Part shown: one piece after another, positions 1 through 9,092 of the stretch | Layout of the letters: every line of letters starts with the position of its first letter | How positions within the stretch are numbered: the first letter of the stretch is position 1 | NCBI RefSeq assembly: GCF_007859855.1 | Contig: NZ_SJPK01000002.1 | Location: 491,003 to 555,002 of the forward strand | DNA from: Allorhodopirellula solitaria | Lineage (GTDB): Bacteria; Planctomycetota; Planctomycetia; Pirellulales; Pirellulaceae | Direction of reading: 5' to 3' | DNA: 64,000 bases | Notes under the pieces: model-generated | What the model saw: the letters and a program-made list of their open reading frames with translations, nothing else | What the model was told of the DNA's origin: nothing | Databases searched by the model: none | Made by a program: the position numbers and the translations under genes

Positions 1-355
1 GCGTGTAGTCCCAGAGTTCTTCGAGCCGCTCGCGAATCGGTCCGCGGGAGGGCAGTTGGCTGAGGTAGTCCTGCGTCACTTTGTTCTGGGCAGCAACCCA
101 GGCTTCCGTTTCCTCGCTTTCGACGTCCTCAAGCCATCGATAGGGATCGGCAACGATGCGGCCGTGATAGTCGTCGACTGTCTCGCCAGCGTGGCTGGGC
201 GGGTAGGTGATCTTCGAAGTGATAGGCATGGTGTCTGACGAAGGAGTTTGTGCAGTGACAGGATGAGAGAGTCGCCCCACTCCGCACGTCGTGATGAGCA
301 AAGGGAGGATCCGAATCAAGGCAAGTCTGAGCAAGAACGGTTCGCGATGTGTCAT
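1..355 (-). CDS. Prolyl oligopeptidase (S9 family), secreted, N-terminal part only
   Basis: The gene runs off the left edge, so only about 118 N-terminal residues are present and the catalytic Ser/Asp/His are outside the window. The reverse-strand translation contains the segments DPYRWLED and EAWVAAQN, which mark the start of the S9A propeller domain; these enzymes cleave after proline in short peptides. I chose the ATG at 355 rather than the one at 229 because the intervening 42 codons are open and encode a basic start followed by a leucine/isoleucine-rich stretch and an Ala-Gln, which looks like a Sec signal peptide. Export to the periplasm is therefore inferred. A start at 229 would give a cytoplasmic enzyme. 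The family call is firm; the start is less so. Confidence 0.82.
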   Translation of the reverse strand, partial: MTHREPFLLRLALIRILPLLITTCGVGRLSHPVTAQTPSSDTMPITSKITYPPSHAGETVDDYHGRIVADPYRWLEDVESEETEAWVAAQNKVTQDYLSQLPSRGPIRERLEELWDYT

Positions 356-450
356 GTGGAAGTTGCTCGCAGTGGGAGTGAAACAGTACGCGGACGTTGG
401 GAGCATAAGCGCCAACCCGCCCAGTCGCAACGCGAGTAGCGGCGGAGCAA

Positions 451-772
451 AGTAGCCAGACGGCTCCGCCCGTCTGAGCTGGGGGAGAGAGTGCGCTCGT
501 ACTCGCGACGGTCGGAGCCGTCGGTCGACAAAGTAGCCAGACGGCTCCGCCCGTCTGAGCTGGGGGAGAGAGTGCGCTCGTACTCGCGACGGTCGGAGCC
601 GTCGGTCGACAAAGTAGCCAGACGGCTCCGCCCGTCTGAGCTGGGGGAGAGAGTGCGCTCGTACTCGCGACGGTCGGAGCCGTCGGTCGACAAAGTAGCC
701 AGACGGCTCCGTCCGTCTGAGCTGGAGGAGAGAGTGCGCTCGTACTCGCGACGGTCGGAGCCGTCGGTCGAC
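451..772. repeat. Tandem array, 4 copies of an 81-bp double-palindrome unit
   Basis: Units begin at 451, 532, 613 and 694 with an exact 81-bp step. Each holds palindrome A (arms CAGACGG/CCGTCTG) and palindrome B (arms CGACGG/CCGTCG). The 16-bp core of B is the reverse complement of the core of A except for one base. Changes among copies are few; the fourth has a C to T change in the loop of A. The array fills the gap between the 5' end of the peptidase gene and the 3' end of modC. Open frames crossing it exist only because 81 is a multiple of three. A related 77-bp array lies at 56621-57236. Confidence 0.95.
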
Positions 773-779
773 TATGAAA

Positions 780-1418
780 CTACTGCTCCACCAAGCAGCC
801 GTTTTCGATTCGCAGGCAGCGATCGGCCAGCCTCGCGGCTTCGCCTGAGTGGTGGGTCACGTGTAGCGTGGTGACATGTGTGGCATCTTTGACTGACAAC
901 AGCAGTGCTAGCATCTCGTCACGGGTCTGCTCATCGAGTGCGCTGAGTGGTTCGTCGAGCAGCAGTACCGCGGGTTCCAAGGCGAGTGCTCGTCCCAATG
1001 CTACCCGTTGGGCTTCGCCACCACTGAGCCCGTGCACGGGGCGATCGAGCAGGTGAGTGATCGCGAGCATCTCGGCAGTACGCTCGCGTTGTGCGGTGAT
1101 GTGTTTCCGCGAAGCGCCACGTACCTTCCACGCAAACTCAAGATGCTCCGCTACGCTCATCGTGGGAAACAGGGCCAAGTCTTGGGGGACGTAACCGATC
1201 TGTCGATCGCCGGGGGAGTAATGCGTGACATCGGTACCGCCGATCCATACCGAACCCGACGTCGGCTTACGCAGACCACAGAGTATCTCCAAAAGAGAAG
1301 TCTTGCCGCATCCCGTCTTGCCCATCAAAACCACATACTCGCGCGGCTGGATCTCGAGAGACAAGTTAGCCAGCGAAAAGTCGCCAGCCTCGATCGTGAT
1401 CTCCGATAGCCGAATCAT
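780..1418 (-). CDS. modC: Molybdate/tungstate ABC transporter ATP-binding protein
   Basis: This is the cytoplasmic ATPase of an oxyanion importer. All nucleotide-binding motifs are visible in the 212 residues: Walker A GKTGCGKTS (residues 33-41), a Q-loop (YVPQDLALFP), the signature LSGGEAQR, Walker B VLLLDEP and the H-loop HVTHH. The protein ends right after the ATPase domain, so the C-terminal TOBE/MOP oxyanion-sensing domain of classical ModC is missing, as in short ModC/WtpC types. The start overlaps the stop of the permease gene by 4 nt (ATGA), indicating translational coupling. Sulfate or tungstate specificity cannot be excluded; the binding-protein neighbour favours molybdate/tungstate. 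Confidence 0.85.
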   Translation of the reverse strand: MIRLSEITIEAGDFSLANLSLEIQPREYVVLMGKTGCGKTSLLEILCGLRKPTSGSVWIGGTDVTHYSPGDRQIGYVPQDLALFPTMSVAEHLEFAWKVRGASRKHITAQRERTAEMLAITHLLDRPVHGLSGGEAQRVALGRALALEPAVLLLDEPLSALDEQTRDEMLALLLSVKDATHVTTLHVTHHSGEAARLADRCLRIENGCLVEQ

Positions 1419-2269
1419 CTGGAACGGGCTCCCGGTGACGCGGCGACTCCGAGTCGCAACGTTCCCAATCCTCGTAGCGCCAACAGAACAGCGATGGCGA
1501 TCAATACCATCAACAGGGAAATGGCCACAGCGGAATCCAAGTCACCGACGCTGAACTCCAACCACACGGAGGTGGACAGGACCTCCGTCCGCATCCGAGT
1601 GGCCCCGGCGAAGACGAGGATCGGGCCAAACTCACCGAGCGCTCGCGCCCACGCGATGGTGAAGGCCGCGACCACGCCACGACCGGCTTGCGGCAACGCG
1701 ACCTGTGTGAACGCTTGCATGCGTGTGCACCCGAGCGTCCGGGCGACGTCCTCACTGCGTGGGTTGATCTGGTCAAAGGTGACCCCCATCGTCCGGATCG
1801 CGAAGGCGCAGGCGACCGTGAATTGTGCCAGGACGATGGCGGGCCAGCGATAGGTGACGGGGAACCCGACGTCCTCACGGAGCCAGGACTCCAGCTCCCA
1901 TTGGGAGTGACCCAGGGGAAGATGGAACAAAATCAGCAAGCTCAACCCCAGCACCAAGGGTGGCAAGACCAACGGGATGTCCACGAGCGTATCGATAATC
2001 ACGCGGCCGGGAAAGCGAAACCTTGATAGCAGGTAGGCGAGCGGCACAGCAACGAGGACTGCGAGGATCGCGGACACGCTGCAGGAGAGCACCGTTAGAC
2101 GGATCGACGATTGAATTTCTGGCTTGGCCATCGCACTGCGGAAATCAGCGAACGAGGTAAACGCGATGTCCGCAGCGAGCAACAGGACGATCAATATCAC
2201 GAAACAGGAAGAGATCCCACCCATGACTAGGAAGAACGGAACATCGCTGCGGCGCTGGATCGGGGTCAT
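1415..2269 (-). CDS. modB: Molybdate/tungstate ABC transporter permease
   Basis: A 284-residue inner-membrane permease of the BPD_transp_1 family. An N-terminal segment (residues about 12-35) is strongly hydrophobic, and further membrane spans follow across the protein. The EAA loop that docks to the ATPase is recognisable around EDVARTLGCTRMQAF with the following LPQAGRGV, about two thirds along. It lies second in the order modA-modB-modC on the reverse strand, 42 nt after the binding protein and overlapping modC by 4 nt. The length is somewhat greater than that of a typical ModB (about 225-230 residues), owing to N- and C-terminal extensions. Confidence 0.87.
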   Translation of the reverse strand: MTPIQRRSDVPFFLVMGGISSCFVILIVLLLAADIAFTSFADFRSAMAKPEIQSSIRLTVLSCSVSAILAVLVAVPLAYLLSRFRFPGRVIIDTLVDIPLVLPPLVLGLSLLILFHLPLGHSQWELESWLREDVGFPVTYRWPAIVLAQFTVACAFAIRTMGVTFDQINPRSEDVARTLGCTRMQAFTQVALPQAGRGVVAAFTIAWARALGEFGPILVFAGATRMRTEVLSTSVWLEFSVGDLDSAVAISLLMVLIAIAVLLALRGLGTLRLGVAASPGARSR

Positions 2270-2311
2270 CGATGAGACGGATGCTCGGAGAGAAGACCCC
2301 GATGCGGCGTC

Positions 2312-3139
2312 TTATGGGTTAGTCAACGGACGGTCGTTCGGCAATTCATGGAAACCGTACTCACGGTATCGCACCAACCCATGTTCGGGCGAGGTCACAT
2401 AGTCCACAAACTGCTTTGCGGCGGCGGGATGGCGAGAAGTCGATAGCAGGCCCACACCGAACTGGGAAACCGCGGTCTTGAGTTCAGGCAGTTCGACGAT
2501 ATCGAGACCAGGATAGTTGTGCTCCATGCAATCGTAAACAATGGCAGCGTCGGCCGACCCTATCACCACATCGGCTGCGGCCTCGGTGACGTTGCCGCGG
2601 TAAGCCGCCGTTGCTGCTTCGGCGGCCTTCGATAACCCTAACCGCTGCCAGGTCAGTTCAGTGATTCTGCCGATCGCAGCCGCCTCCGGGTTGGCCTGCA
2701 CCCAGCGTACGTCGTCTCGCAACAAATCATCAAAAGAGTGAATCGCCTTAGGGTTGCCTCGTTGCACGATCACGACCGCACGCATGGTACCGATGGGAAA
2801 CATCTCCGAGATGAGTCCTCGGCGCTGCGCCATATGGAGATAGCTGTCGTCGGCCGGCAAAAACAGATCGCCGGTTCGGGAGACTTCGATCTGAGATAGC
2901 AAGCCTTGCGAGGGCCCGTAGTTCACAAAAACGTTCCCACCTCGTTGACGCCGATAATCGGCCACGATCGCTTCCATAACAGCCTGGTTGCTGGCGGCGC
3001 AATAGATAGTGATTGGCGAGTTGCCCGTCCCCAGTCCGCTCGGGGTGTGGTCTCGGGCTGATTCCGAGCGAGCGAGTAAGTAGAAGAGCACCGGCACAGC
3101 GGCGAGCAATCCGGCGAGCAGAATGATGGTACGATTCAT
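2312..3139 (-). CDS. modA: Molybdate/tungstate-binding periplasmic protein
   Basis: Extracellular solute-binding protein of the ModA family, 275 residues, that captures the oxyanion and hands it to the permease. The start ATG at 3139 gives a clean signal/anchor segment (TIILLAGLLAAVPVLFYLLA). The open frame extends 32 codons further upstream, but that part has no signal character. The mature protein begins with the typical ITIYCAASNQAVMEAI strand, followed by a GDLFLPADDSYLHMA segment and a late AAIVYDCM segment expected of the two-lobed fold. No lipobox cysteine is seen, so it may stay membrane-tethered by an uncleaved N-terminus. It is the first gene of the importer operon and is divergent from the sialidase-like gene across about 110 bp. 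Confidence 0.85.
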   Translation of the reverse strand: MNRTIILLAGLLAAVPVLFYLLARSESARDHTPSGLGTGNSPITIYCAASNQAVMEAIVADYRRQRGGNVFVNYGPSQGLLSQIEVSRTGDLFLPADDSYLHMAQRRGLISEMFPIGTMRAVVIVQRGNPKAIHSFDDLLRDDVRWVQANPEAAAIGRITELTWQRLGLSKAAEAATAAYRGNVTEAAADVVIGSADAAIVYDCMEHNYPGLDIVELPELKTAVSQFGVGLLSTSRHPAAAKQFVDYVTSPEHGLVRYREYGFHELPNDRPLTNP

Positions 3140-3250
3140 ATCCGCGAGTTTATCGAGAACCTCCGATGGGCCATAGGTCCATGTCACCTCCAACGGCGGC
3201 GGGACACATGCAAACGTGCCGCCTGGATCCAGCAACTTTGAAAGAAGGAC

Positions 3251-4414
3251 ATGACATTGCTTTCACGCCGAAAATTTGTCGCCGCATCGGCATCGACCTT
3301 GATAGCGTCTCCCCTGACCCGTGCTGAGGATGCCCCCGCCCCGTTCACCCTGACGGGTATCGAGACCATCAGTTTGCAGGAAGATCGGTACCATGGTTGG
3401 CCGACGCTATGCCGGCGGGCCAACGGTGAATTGCTGGTCGTTTGTTCGGGCGGTCGCGAATCTCATATCTGTCCGTTCGGCCGCGTCGACTTGATTCGTT
3501 CGAGCGACGAGGGAGAGTCATGGAGTTATGAGCGGACCATTCTCGACGGTCCGATTGACGATCGGGATGCAGGGATCTTGGAGACCGACCGTGGCACGTT
3601 ATTGGTAACAACATTCACTTCGCTAGCGTATGAGCCGCAACTGCGCAAGGCCATCGCGACGGCCGCGACGGACAAGCCGTCGATGTCACCGCCGCAGTTC
3701 GCCAAATGGCAGGCAGCTCGCCGCCGGATTCCCGAGGGGCAGCATTCGCAGCACTTGGGATGCTGGATGTTGCGATCGGAGGACGGCGGCCTCCATTGGT
3801 CAGCCGCTTATCGTGTGCCGCTGAACAGTCCGCACGGCCCTATCCAGCTCAGTGACGGCAGTCTCTTTTATGCCGGTGTGGCACTCTGGCAACCTGGTCG
3901 GGCCGTCGGCACGACCCGCTCCGAAGATGACGGACGCACCTGGTCCGCCCTGAAGAAACTACCTGTGCGTGAAGGCGATGACCCCATGCAGTATCACGAA
4001 CTGCACGCTGTCGAGGCTGCCGATGGTCGCCTGATCGTTCAAATTCGCAACCATAATTCAGCCAATGCGAGAGAGACTCTGCAAACGCATAGCAGCGATG
4101 GTGGCGAGACCTGGGCGACGCCGTATTCGATTGGCGTGTGGGGGCTGCCGTCGCATCTGCTGCGGTTATCCGATGATCGACTTGTGATGACCTATGGACA
4201 CCGACGCGACCCATTGGGCAATCAAGCTCGAGTTAGCAACGACCACGGTCGCACCTGGTCGGCGCCAATGATCATCGATGGAGACGCCACGTCGGGAGAT
4301 CTCGGTTACCCGTCCACCGTGGAAGTATCTCCGGGCAAGCTGGTCACGGTTTGGTACGAACGGCTCGCGGGCAATGCCAACGCCCAGCTGCGGATGGCGA
4401 AATGGGAACTGTGA
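3251..4414 (+). CDS. Sialidase-superfamily (BNR repeat) exported protein
   Basis: A 387-residue protein with a twin-arginine signal (SRRKFVAAS, residues 5-13) and Ala-rich core, so folded export through Tat is expected. Five Asp-box/BNR motifs of the form S-x-D-x-G-x-(T/S)-W are visible: SSDEGESW near residue 84, SEDGGLHW, SEDDGRTW, SSDGGETW and SNDHGRTW. They mark a six-bladed propeller of the exo-alpha-sialidase superfamily. The canonical FRIP arginine motif is not obvious; the equivalent place reads WPTL, so the substrate may not be sialic acid. A purine-rich AAGAAGGA sits only 1 nt before the ATG but 7 nt before an in-frame TTG at 3257, so translation may begin there (MLSRRKF). Confidence 0.83.
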   Translation: MTLLSRRKFVAASASTLIASPLTRAEDAPAPFTLTGIETISLQEDRYHGWPTLCRRANGELLVVCSGGRESHICPFGRVDLIRSSDEGESWSYERTILDGPIDDRDAGILETDRGTLLVTTFTSLAYEPQLRKAIATAATDKPSMSPPQFAKWQAARRRIPEGQHSQHLGCWMLRSEDGGLHWSAAYRVPLNSPHGPIQLSDGSLFYAGVALWQPGRAVGTTRSEDDGRTWSALKKLPVREGDDPMQYHELHAVEAADGRLIVQIRNHNSANARETLQTHSSDGGETWATPYSIGVWGLPSHLLRLSDDRLVMTYGHRRDPLGNQARVSNDHGRTWSAPMIIDGDATSGDLGYPSTVEVSPGKLVTVWYERLAGNANAQLRMAKWEL

Positions 4415-4432
4415 AACGCTCCAGGGCCGCGA

Positions 4433-5665
4433 TCAGCGAGGCGCCGTCGATGGAGCCGACGCTTGATGGGTTAGCGGAGATCCTTCCAGCGGCGTGAACT
4501 CGGCATAGACAGGCAGGTAACTCGAAACCGTCTGGGCTTGAGCCACGCTGAGATTGTAGATGCGAAGGAAATCGTACACGCCGCCGCGCCCGATCGCTTC
4601 GGCAGTCGTGCTCCGATCATAGAGCACATTGCTGGTTTGATGGCGGCCAAAGACATCCGTTGGCGTGCTGGTCACGGAAGCTTGGATGTTGTCGCGAGCG
4701 ATGACTGGCAATAGGTAGGCGTCGTCGGCTTGGAACAACCCGGCCACGACGACGTCATCTTCACCCCGGCCGTCATCACGGACCGACTTGAGTAGTTGTC
4801 CGAGCAACGCGACCTCTTGAGGTGCGTGTGACAAGTCGATGCGCACATTGACCAAGCTAAACGTCCAGGCCTTTTCCACCGCGGGTTCGGCAGCCCGAAA
4901 CCATGCGACCAGTGGGTCGTAGGTGAGTTGATTGTCGGGGTCAGCCACCGTGTAGGTTTCGGTCCGGTCAACGCGCACGCGAGACGGGTTGAATAAAATC
5001 ACGAGCAACTCGCTGCGACCGTCGGGGCCCTGGGGGGGGCCGAGCACGTAATCATAGAGCGGAGCCCCGCCACCAAGCGAGCTTTCGTTGAGGGCGTCGA
5101 CCAACCGTGGTACCAAGTCCATGTGGGTTGAAGAGACCTGTTGCAGGGCGATCACATCGAACTGGCGGATGACCCGCAAGAGGTTGGTACGCGCCAGCTC
5201 GCTGGCGAATTTCGTCGGCCCGTATCCGTCGAGGGCCCAGGAAGCGATACGCAATTGATCAGGGGTATGACGCGATCGCCCAAACGCTCCCGCCGGTGGG
5301 GCGGGGGCATGCTGGTCGCTGGGGCTGGAGATAATCGGATCCACCTCGTAGCCCATCTTCCCCTTGGCCGTGGAGACCAAGGACTTGATGGAATCGCTAA
5401 ACCAGCTCCCCTCGCCGCCCGATGCTGGGGTGTCGCCTTGTGCGTCCTTGGGTGCGTTATCTGCATCGACCGAGGAGGCGAACGTGAACGGGGCGCCCAT
5501 CTCCTCGATGGGCGAGGACGTTTGCTGCGCCTGTTTGCGATTCACGGAGATACCGTCGAGTCCGGAGACATCGTAATTTCGTAGGAAATACCACCCACCG
5601 CCCGCCAGGCACAGCACGATCAGCCCGGCCTGTATTGGGTGGCCTCCACTGGATTCACTGGACAT
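4433..5665 (-). CDS. Membrane-anchored DNase I-like (EEP) protein, probably catalytically dead
   Basis: From the ATG at 5665 the product is 410 residues: a short cytoplasmic tail, one membrane span (about residues 11-28), a low-complexity linker to about 135, then an endonuclease/exonuclease/phosphatase domain of the DNase I type. Fold landmarks are clear ([57 protein letters not shown]). However, every expected catalytic position is changed: Asn to Ala144, Glu to Gln176, His to Arg, GDFN to GLFQ, and SDH to SSY. A periplasmic, non-enzymatic role such as binding or scaffolding is inferred. The open frame reaches 5947, but the upstream part overlaps the divergent sucB leader and lacks domain content. 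Confidence 0.72.
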   Translation of the reverse strand: MSSESSGGHPIQAGLIVLCLAGGGWYFLRNYDVSGLDGISVNRKQAQQTSSPIEEMGAPFTFASSVDADNAPKDAQGDTPASGGEGSWFSDSIKSLVSTAKGKMGYEVDPIISSPSDQHAPAPPAGAFGRSRHTPDQLRIASWALDGYGPTKFASELARTNLLRVIRQFDVIALQQVSSTHMDLVPRLVDALNESSLGGGAPLYDYVLGPPQGPDGRSELLVILFNPSRVRVDRTETYTVADPDNQLTYDPLVAWFRAAEPAVEKAWTFSLVNVRIDLSHAPQEVALLGQLLKSVRDDGRGEDDVVVAGLFQADDAYLLPVIARDNIQASVTSTPTDVFGRHQTSNVLYDRSTTAEAIGRGGVYDFLRIYNLSVAQAQTVSSYLPVYAEFTPLEGSPLTHQASAPSTAPR

Positions 5666-5900
5666 GAGATTGGATAGGTGGTTAGATCGATGGGGCGAGA
5701 CCGAGAAGGAAACAGGCTCTTTTCGGTGGAGACGCGACGGGCACATCGCTTTTATCGGCTCAATCGGCCCAGTCCGTGCATCCGAATTTCCGCAAAATAC
5801 CTCCTTTCGGTCCGGTACACTGGCAGGTCGGGGCGGGATCGTTATCCTAGAGGCGTACCCAAGATCCATCGCAAGTTCCTTATTGGCAAAAGACGATTCT

Positions 5901-7265
5901 GTGAGCGAAATCATTCCAGTCGAAGTCCCGACCGTCGGCGAATCCATTAGCGAAGTTCAAATTGGAACCTGGCTCAAGAACGACGGCGAGTGGATCGACA
6001 GCGGCGAGGATCTCGTCGAGATCGAGACCGAGAAAGCATCCGTGCAGATCCCTGCCCCCGCGAGCGGCTATCTGACGGACATCCTCAAGCAGACCGAAGA
6101 GTTTGCCGCCGTCGGCGACCAGATCGCCAGCATCCGTGTGGCTGAGCGTCCGGATTCCGCCGGAGGTGGCTCAGGGGCCTCGCCCTCAGGCTCTTCCCAA
6201 GCCACGGGCGAATCCTCCGGCTCCGAAGCCGCCTCGGCCGCTCCGCAATCTTCCCAAACAGGTGGCTCAGCTCCAGCACGCGGGGCATCGGCATCGCGTC
6301 CCAGTTCAGGTGGGTTTGTCATGCCAGCGGCTCAGCGACTCCTCGATGAGCATGAACTCAATGCTGCCGACGTGCCCGCGACCGGTCCCGGTGGCCGCTT
6401 GCTCAAGGAAGACGTGCTCGCCTTCATCCGCAGTGGCGCATCCCGGCCACAACAGCCCGCGCCGCAACCGCAGCAACCTGCTCCGGCGCAACAACCCGCA
6501 CGCCAAGAGGTCTCCGCGCCCACTCCCTCCTACGAATCGCACTCGCTCGTTACCGAAGGTGCCTATCGTAGCGAAGAGGTGAAGCCAATGAGCATGCTGC
6601 GGCGAACGATCGCCTCACGGCTCGTCCAGGCCCAGCAGACGGCTGCGTTGTTGACCACGTTCAACGAAATCAACATGCAGCCGGTGATGCAGATCCGCAG
6701 CAAGTACAAAGAAGCGTTCGCGAAGAAGCACGGTGTCAAACTCGGCTTCATGTCGTTCTTCGCCAAAGCTGCCGTGGAAGCCCTCCGCCGCTTCCCCGCC
6801 GTCAATGCCGAGATCCGTGGCGATGCGATGGTCTACCGGAACTATCAAGACGTCGGCATCGCGATCGGCGGCGGCAAGGGACTCGTTGTCCCCGTTCTCC
6901 GTAACGTCGAAAGGATGTCGTTCTCGCAAATCGAAGGCTCGATCGCTGAGTACGCTCGTCTGGCCGGTGAAAATCGACTGCAACCGAGCGACCTGATGGG
7001 TGGCACGTTCACGATCAGTAACGGTGGCATCTACGGATCGCTGTTGAGCACCCCGATCGTCAACCCACCGCAAAGCGGCATCCTGGGGCTGCACTCCATT
7101 CAGGAGCGGCCCGTCGCCGAAGATGGTCAAGTCGTGATTCGGCCGATGATGTACATCGCCCTGACCTACGACCACCGGATCGTCGATGGCCGGGAGGCCG
7201 TTGGGTTCTTGGTCGCGATCAAAGAGATGGTCGAAGACCCCTCGCGGTTGTTCCTGGAGGTCTAA
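5901..7265 (+). CDS. sucB: Dihydrolipoyllysine succinyltransferase, E2 of 2-oxoglutarate dehydrogenase
   Basis: E2 core subunit (454 residues) that moves the succinyl group from lipoamide to CoA in the TCA cycle. Domains in order: an N-terminal lipoyl domain with the lipoylated lysine in ETEKAS (about residue 43); an Ala/Pro/Gly/Ser-rich linker; a peripheral E3-binding domain ([12 protein letters not shown] to LLKEDVLAF); a second Pro/Gln-rich linker; and the catalytic domain ending in TYDHRIVDG with the active-site His and Asp. The GTG at 5901 starts directly before [14 protein letters not shown], the usual E2 N-terminus. The frame is open 79 codons further upstream, but those codons lie opposite the start of the neighbouring gene. 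No E1 or E3 gene is in the window. Confidence 0.9.
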   Translation: MSEIIPVEVPTVGESISEVQIGTWLKNDGEWIDSGEDLVEIETEKASVQIPAPASGYLTDILKQTEEFAAVGDQIASIRVAERPDSAGGGSGASPSGSSQATGESSGSEAASAAPQSSQTGGSAPARGASASRPSSGGFVMPAAQRLLDEHELNAADVPATGPGGRLLKEDVLAFIRSGASRPQQPAPQPQQPAPAQQPARQEVSAPTPSYESHSLVTEGAYRSEEVKPMSMLRRTIASRLVQAQQTAALLTTFNEINMQPVMQIRSKYKEAFAKKHGVKLGFMSFFAKAAVEALRRFPAVNAEIRGDAMVYRNYQDVGIAIGGGKGLVVPVLRNVERMSFSQIEGSIAEYARLAGENRLQPSDLMGGTFTISNGGIYGSLLSTPIVNPPQSGILGLHSIQERPVAEDGQVVIRPMMYIALTYDHRIVDGREAVGFLVAIKEMVEDPSRLFLEV

Positions 7266-7368
7266 CCCCGGGCTGCTCAAATTCTGACGTTGCCTCGTCA
7301 TCGACGACATTCATTACTCCCGCGTTCCTAACTGGAACACCGACTCTTTCAGCGGTCTCCTGCGTCGC

Positions 7369-8250
7369 TCAGGCCAACGCAATCGCTGCCAGCCACGAGG
7401 CGGCGATCAGCAACATCGCGGCGAACCCGGCCGCGAACTGCGCGTTCTCGCTAGCGAGCAGCCGCGAAGGCAGTGCACTGCACAGGCCGCCGACCAGGAG
7501 GCCTGCGATGAATCCGGTGACGTGGGCGAGCACATCGGTTCGCTCGCCCTCCAAGCCGAGAGTCGCCAACAGTAAAACGCCTCCGATCAGCGGGCTCCAA
7601 CGCTTCATCGCGGTTTCCGCTCGCTGAGCCGCGGGGGGCCGCAGGGCCAGTGCGACGAGCACACCGAGGGCAGCAAACACAGCTGTCGATGCGCCGATGG
7701 ACAAATGAGCTGGATCACGGAGGGCGGCATTGAGGAAGTTGCCCAACCCGCCACCGATGATAATCGCTAGCCAGGCGAAACCGCCGCCGAGAATCCGCCC
7801 GGCCAACAATCCAAACACGCTGCCGAAGGCAAGATTGGACAGCAGGTGTTGTAGGTCAGCATGCAGCGTCAGTGCGGTGATCGTTCGCCACAGTTGGCCC
7901 GACATCACCCCGCCAGCACGCATTTCGCCCACTGCCATCCAGTCCACGCCGTACGCCGAAACTTGGTTGAGCACTGCTACTGCAATCAAGATCGACACGT
8001 AGAACAAGATGCCCACGAATGCGCCACCGAGCCGGGGCGACCCTGTGCCCGGCTCGGGCGGTTCGGCGGCTTTGTCCTGGCCGTATTCGTGAATCTCTGC
8101 GTCCGCTGCAGCGGCGTCGCTTTCACGGACGACCACGGCCCAGCCGTGTTCGCTGCGAACCAACTCAGAGCTGATGCCCACGGCTTCGAGCACCATGCTG
8201 ATCTCTTGGCTCGCAGGACGGCCTGGCGATTGAAAGATGATGACACGCAT
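7369..8250 (-). CDS. Rhomboid family intramembrane serine protease
   Basis: A 293-residue membrane protease. An N-terminal cytoplasmic domain of about 70 residues (MRVIIFQSP onward) precedes about six membrane spans. The catalytic pair is visible: Ser188 in GASTAVF and His243 in AHVTGF. The HxxxxHxxxN motif at His130-His135-Asn139 is also present, so the enzyme should be active on transmembrane substrates. The N-terminal domain resembles the soluble caps found on GlpG-type rhomboids. It lies 9 bp downstream of yceH on the same strand, so the two are probably co-transcribed. The substrate is unknown. Confidence 0.88.
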   Translation of the reverse strand: MRVIIFQSPGRPASQEISMVLEAVGISSELVRSEHGWAVVVRESDAAAADAEIHEYGQDKAAEPPEPGTGSPRLGGAFVGILFYVSILIAVAVLNQVSAYGVDWMAVGEMRAGGVMSGQLWRTITALTLHADLQHLLSNLAFGSVFGLLAGRILGGGFAWLAIIIGGGLGNFLNAALRDPAHLSIGASTAVFAALGVLVALALRPPAAQRAETAMKRWSPLIGGVLLLATLGLEGERTDVLAHVTGFIAGLLVGGLCSALPSRLLASENAQFAAGFAAMLLIAASWLAAIALA

Positions 8251-8259
8251 GTCGGGGGC

Positions 8260-8988
8260 TTATTTTTCCCAGTCAGCGAGTTTTTGTTCGAGTGCTTCGA
8301 GGCGGGTGGAGACGTCTTCGAGCCGTTGTTGGATTTTGTCGATGCGGCTCTCATTGGCAGCTGATGCCGGGGCGGGCGAGGGGGCCGCAGCCGGCGTAGA
8401 GGCCGGGGGGCTCGCGGTCGAACCTGTCTGTTTTTCGACCTTCGCCGCCAAGTGCTGTCGCTCGCTGGGGGTGTAGAGAGTGTGAGCAAAGGTTTGACCG
8501 CGACCCGGTGGTGTGACTGCGAACACGAGTCCTTGTGAGACAAGTGAATCCACTTCGGCCTGCGTGGCCGATAGGTCGACGAAGGGATGCATCCGCGAGG
8601 CGCGTGTCCGCAGCTCGCCGACGGTTTGCGGACCACGCAGCATCAGCTCTGTCATGAGGGCTGCACCGGGGCTGTCGCAATCGAACCATTCGTAGGCGGC
8701 ATGGCGATACTTCGTCACCCGACCGCTGCCTTGGATCTCACGCACCGCACCGACCTCGCGAAGTTCATCGAGTGCCAGCAGCGCGTCATCCTCGCTGACA
8801 TTCATCTGCGGGTCGCGATTGGATTTTTGATTACTGCCGGTAACGATCCCCGCGAGGCTGAGCGGATACGAATCCGGTGTTGTCTTGGCTTTCTCGATCA
8901 GCACACCGAGACAACGGCGGGCGGTTGCGGATACCGGTTTGGCGAGTGGTTCGGAGCCGGGGGCGGATTCGTCGCTCATGCTAGACAA
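8260..8988 (-). CDS. YceH/UPF0502 (DUF480) winged-helix protein
   Basis: A 242-residue cytoplasmic protein. Residues about 20-190 match the DUF480 family: it opens with RCLGVLIEKAKTTPDSYPLS, then NQKSNRDPQMNVSE, and a second winged-helix half containing LMLRGPQTVGELRTRA. The family is made of two tandem winged helices and has no settled biochemical role. The C-terminus adds an Ala/Pro-rich linker and a predicted coiled coil (IDKIQQRLEDVSTRLEALEQ), which suggests oligomer formation. Immediate neighbour of the rhomboid gene with a 9-bp gap. Confidence 0.88.
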   Translation of the reverse strand: MSSMSDESAPGSEPLAKPVSATARRCLGVLIEKAKTTPDSYPLSLAGIVTGSNQKSNRDPQMNVSEDDALLALDELREVGAVREIQGSGRVTKYRHAAYEWFDCDSPGAALMTELMLRGPQTVGELRTRASRMHPFVDLSATQAEVDSLVSQGLVFAVTPPGRGQTFAHTLYTPSERQHLAAKVEKQTGSTASPPASTPAAAPSPAPASAANESRIDKIQQRLEDVSTRLEALEQKLADWEK

Positions 8989-9092
8989 TCGGGCTGGCGG
9001 GAAGGAAAGGAAACACGCACAGAAAGATCAGAATCCTATCATTCCAGCCAGCCAAGCGTAGCCCGGGGATGAAAAGCCCAGCCGAACGCGGA

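Noticed and set aside
451-772. CRISPR-like array
   Set aside because: The whole 81-bp unit is repeated with no variable spacers, and no cas genes are present; it is a tandem repeat.
352-874. Repeat-rich proteins encoded across the 81-bp array on both strands
   Set aside because: They are produced by a unit length divisible by three; the peptides are translations of palindromes and the frames run into neighbouring genes.
3140-3235. N-terminal extension of ModA
   Set aside because: The 32 extra codons lack signal character and would bury the signal/anchor segment that begins at the ATG at 3139.
4414-4433. Terminator between the convergent sialidase-like and DNase I-like genes
   Set aside because: Only 18 bp separate the stops and no stem-loop with T-tract is visible.
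5664-5900. N-terminal extension of SucB
   Set aside because: It lies opposite the start of the DNase I-like gene, and E2 proteins normally start right at the lipoyl domain.
6615-7310. Reverse-strand open frame opposite sucB
   Set aside because: Antisense shadow of the well-defined E2 catalytic domain.
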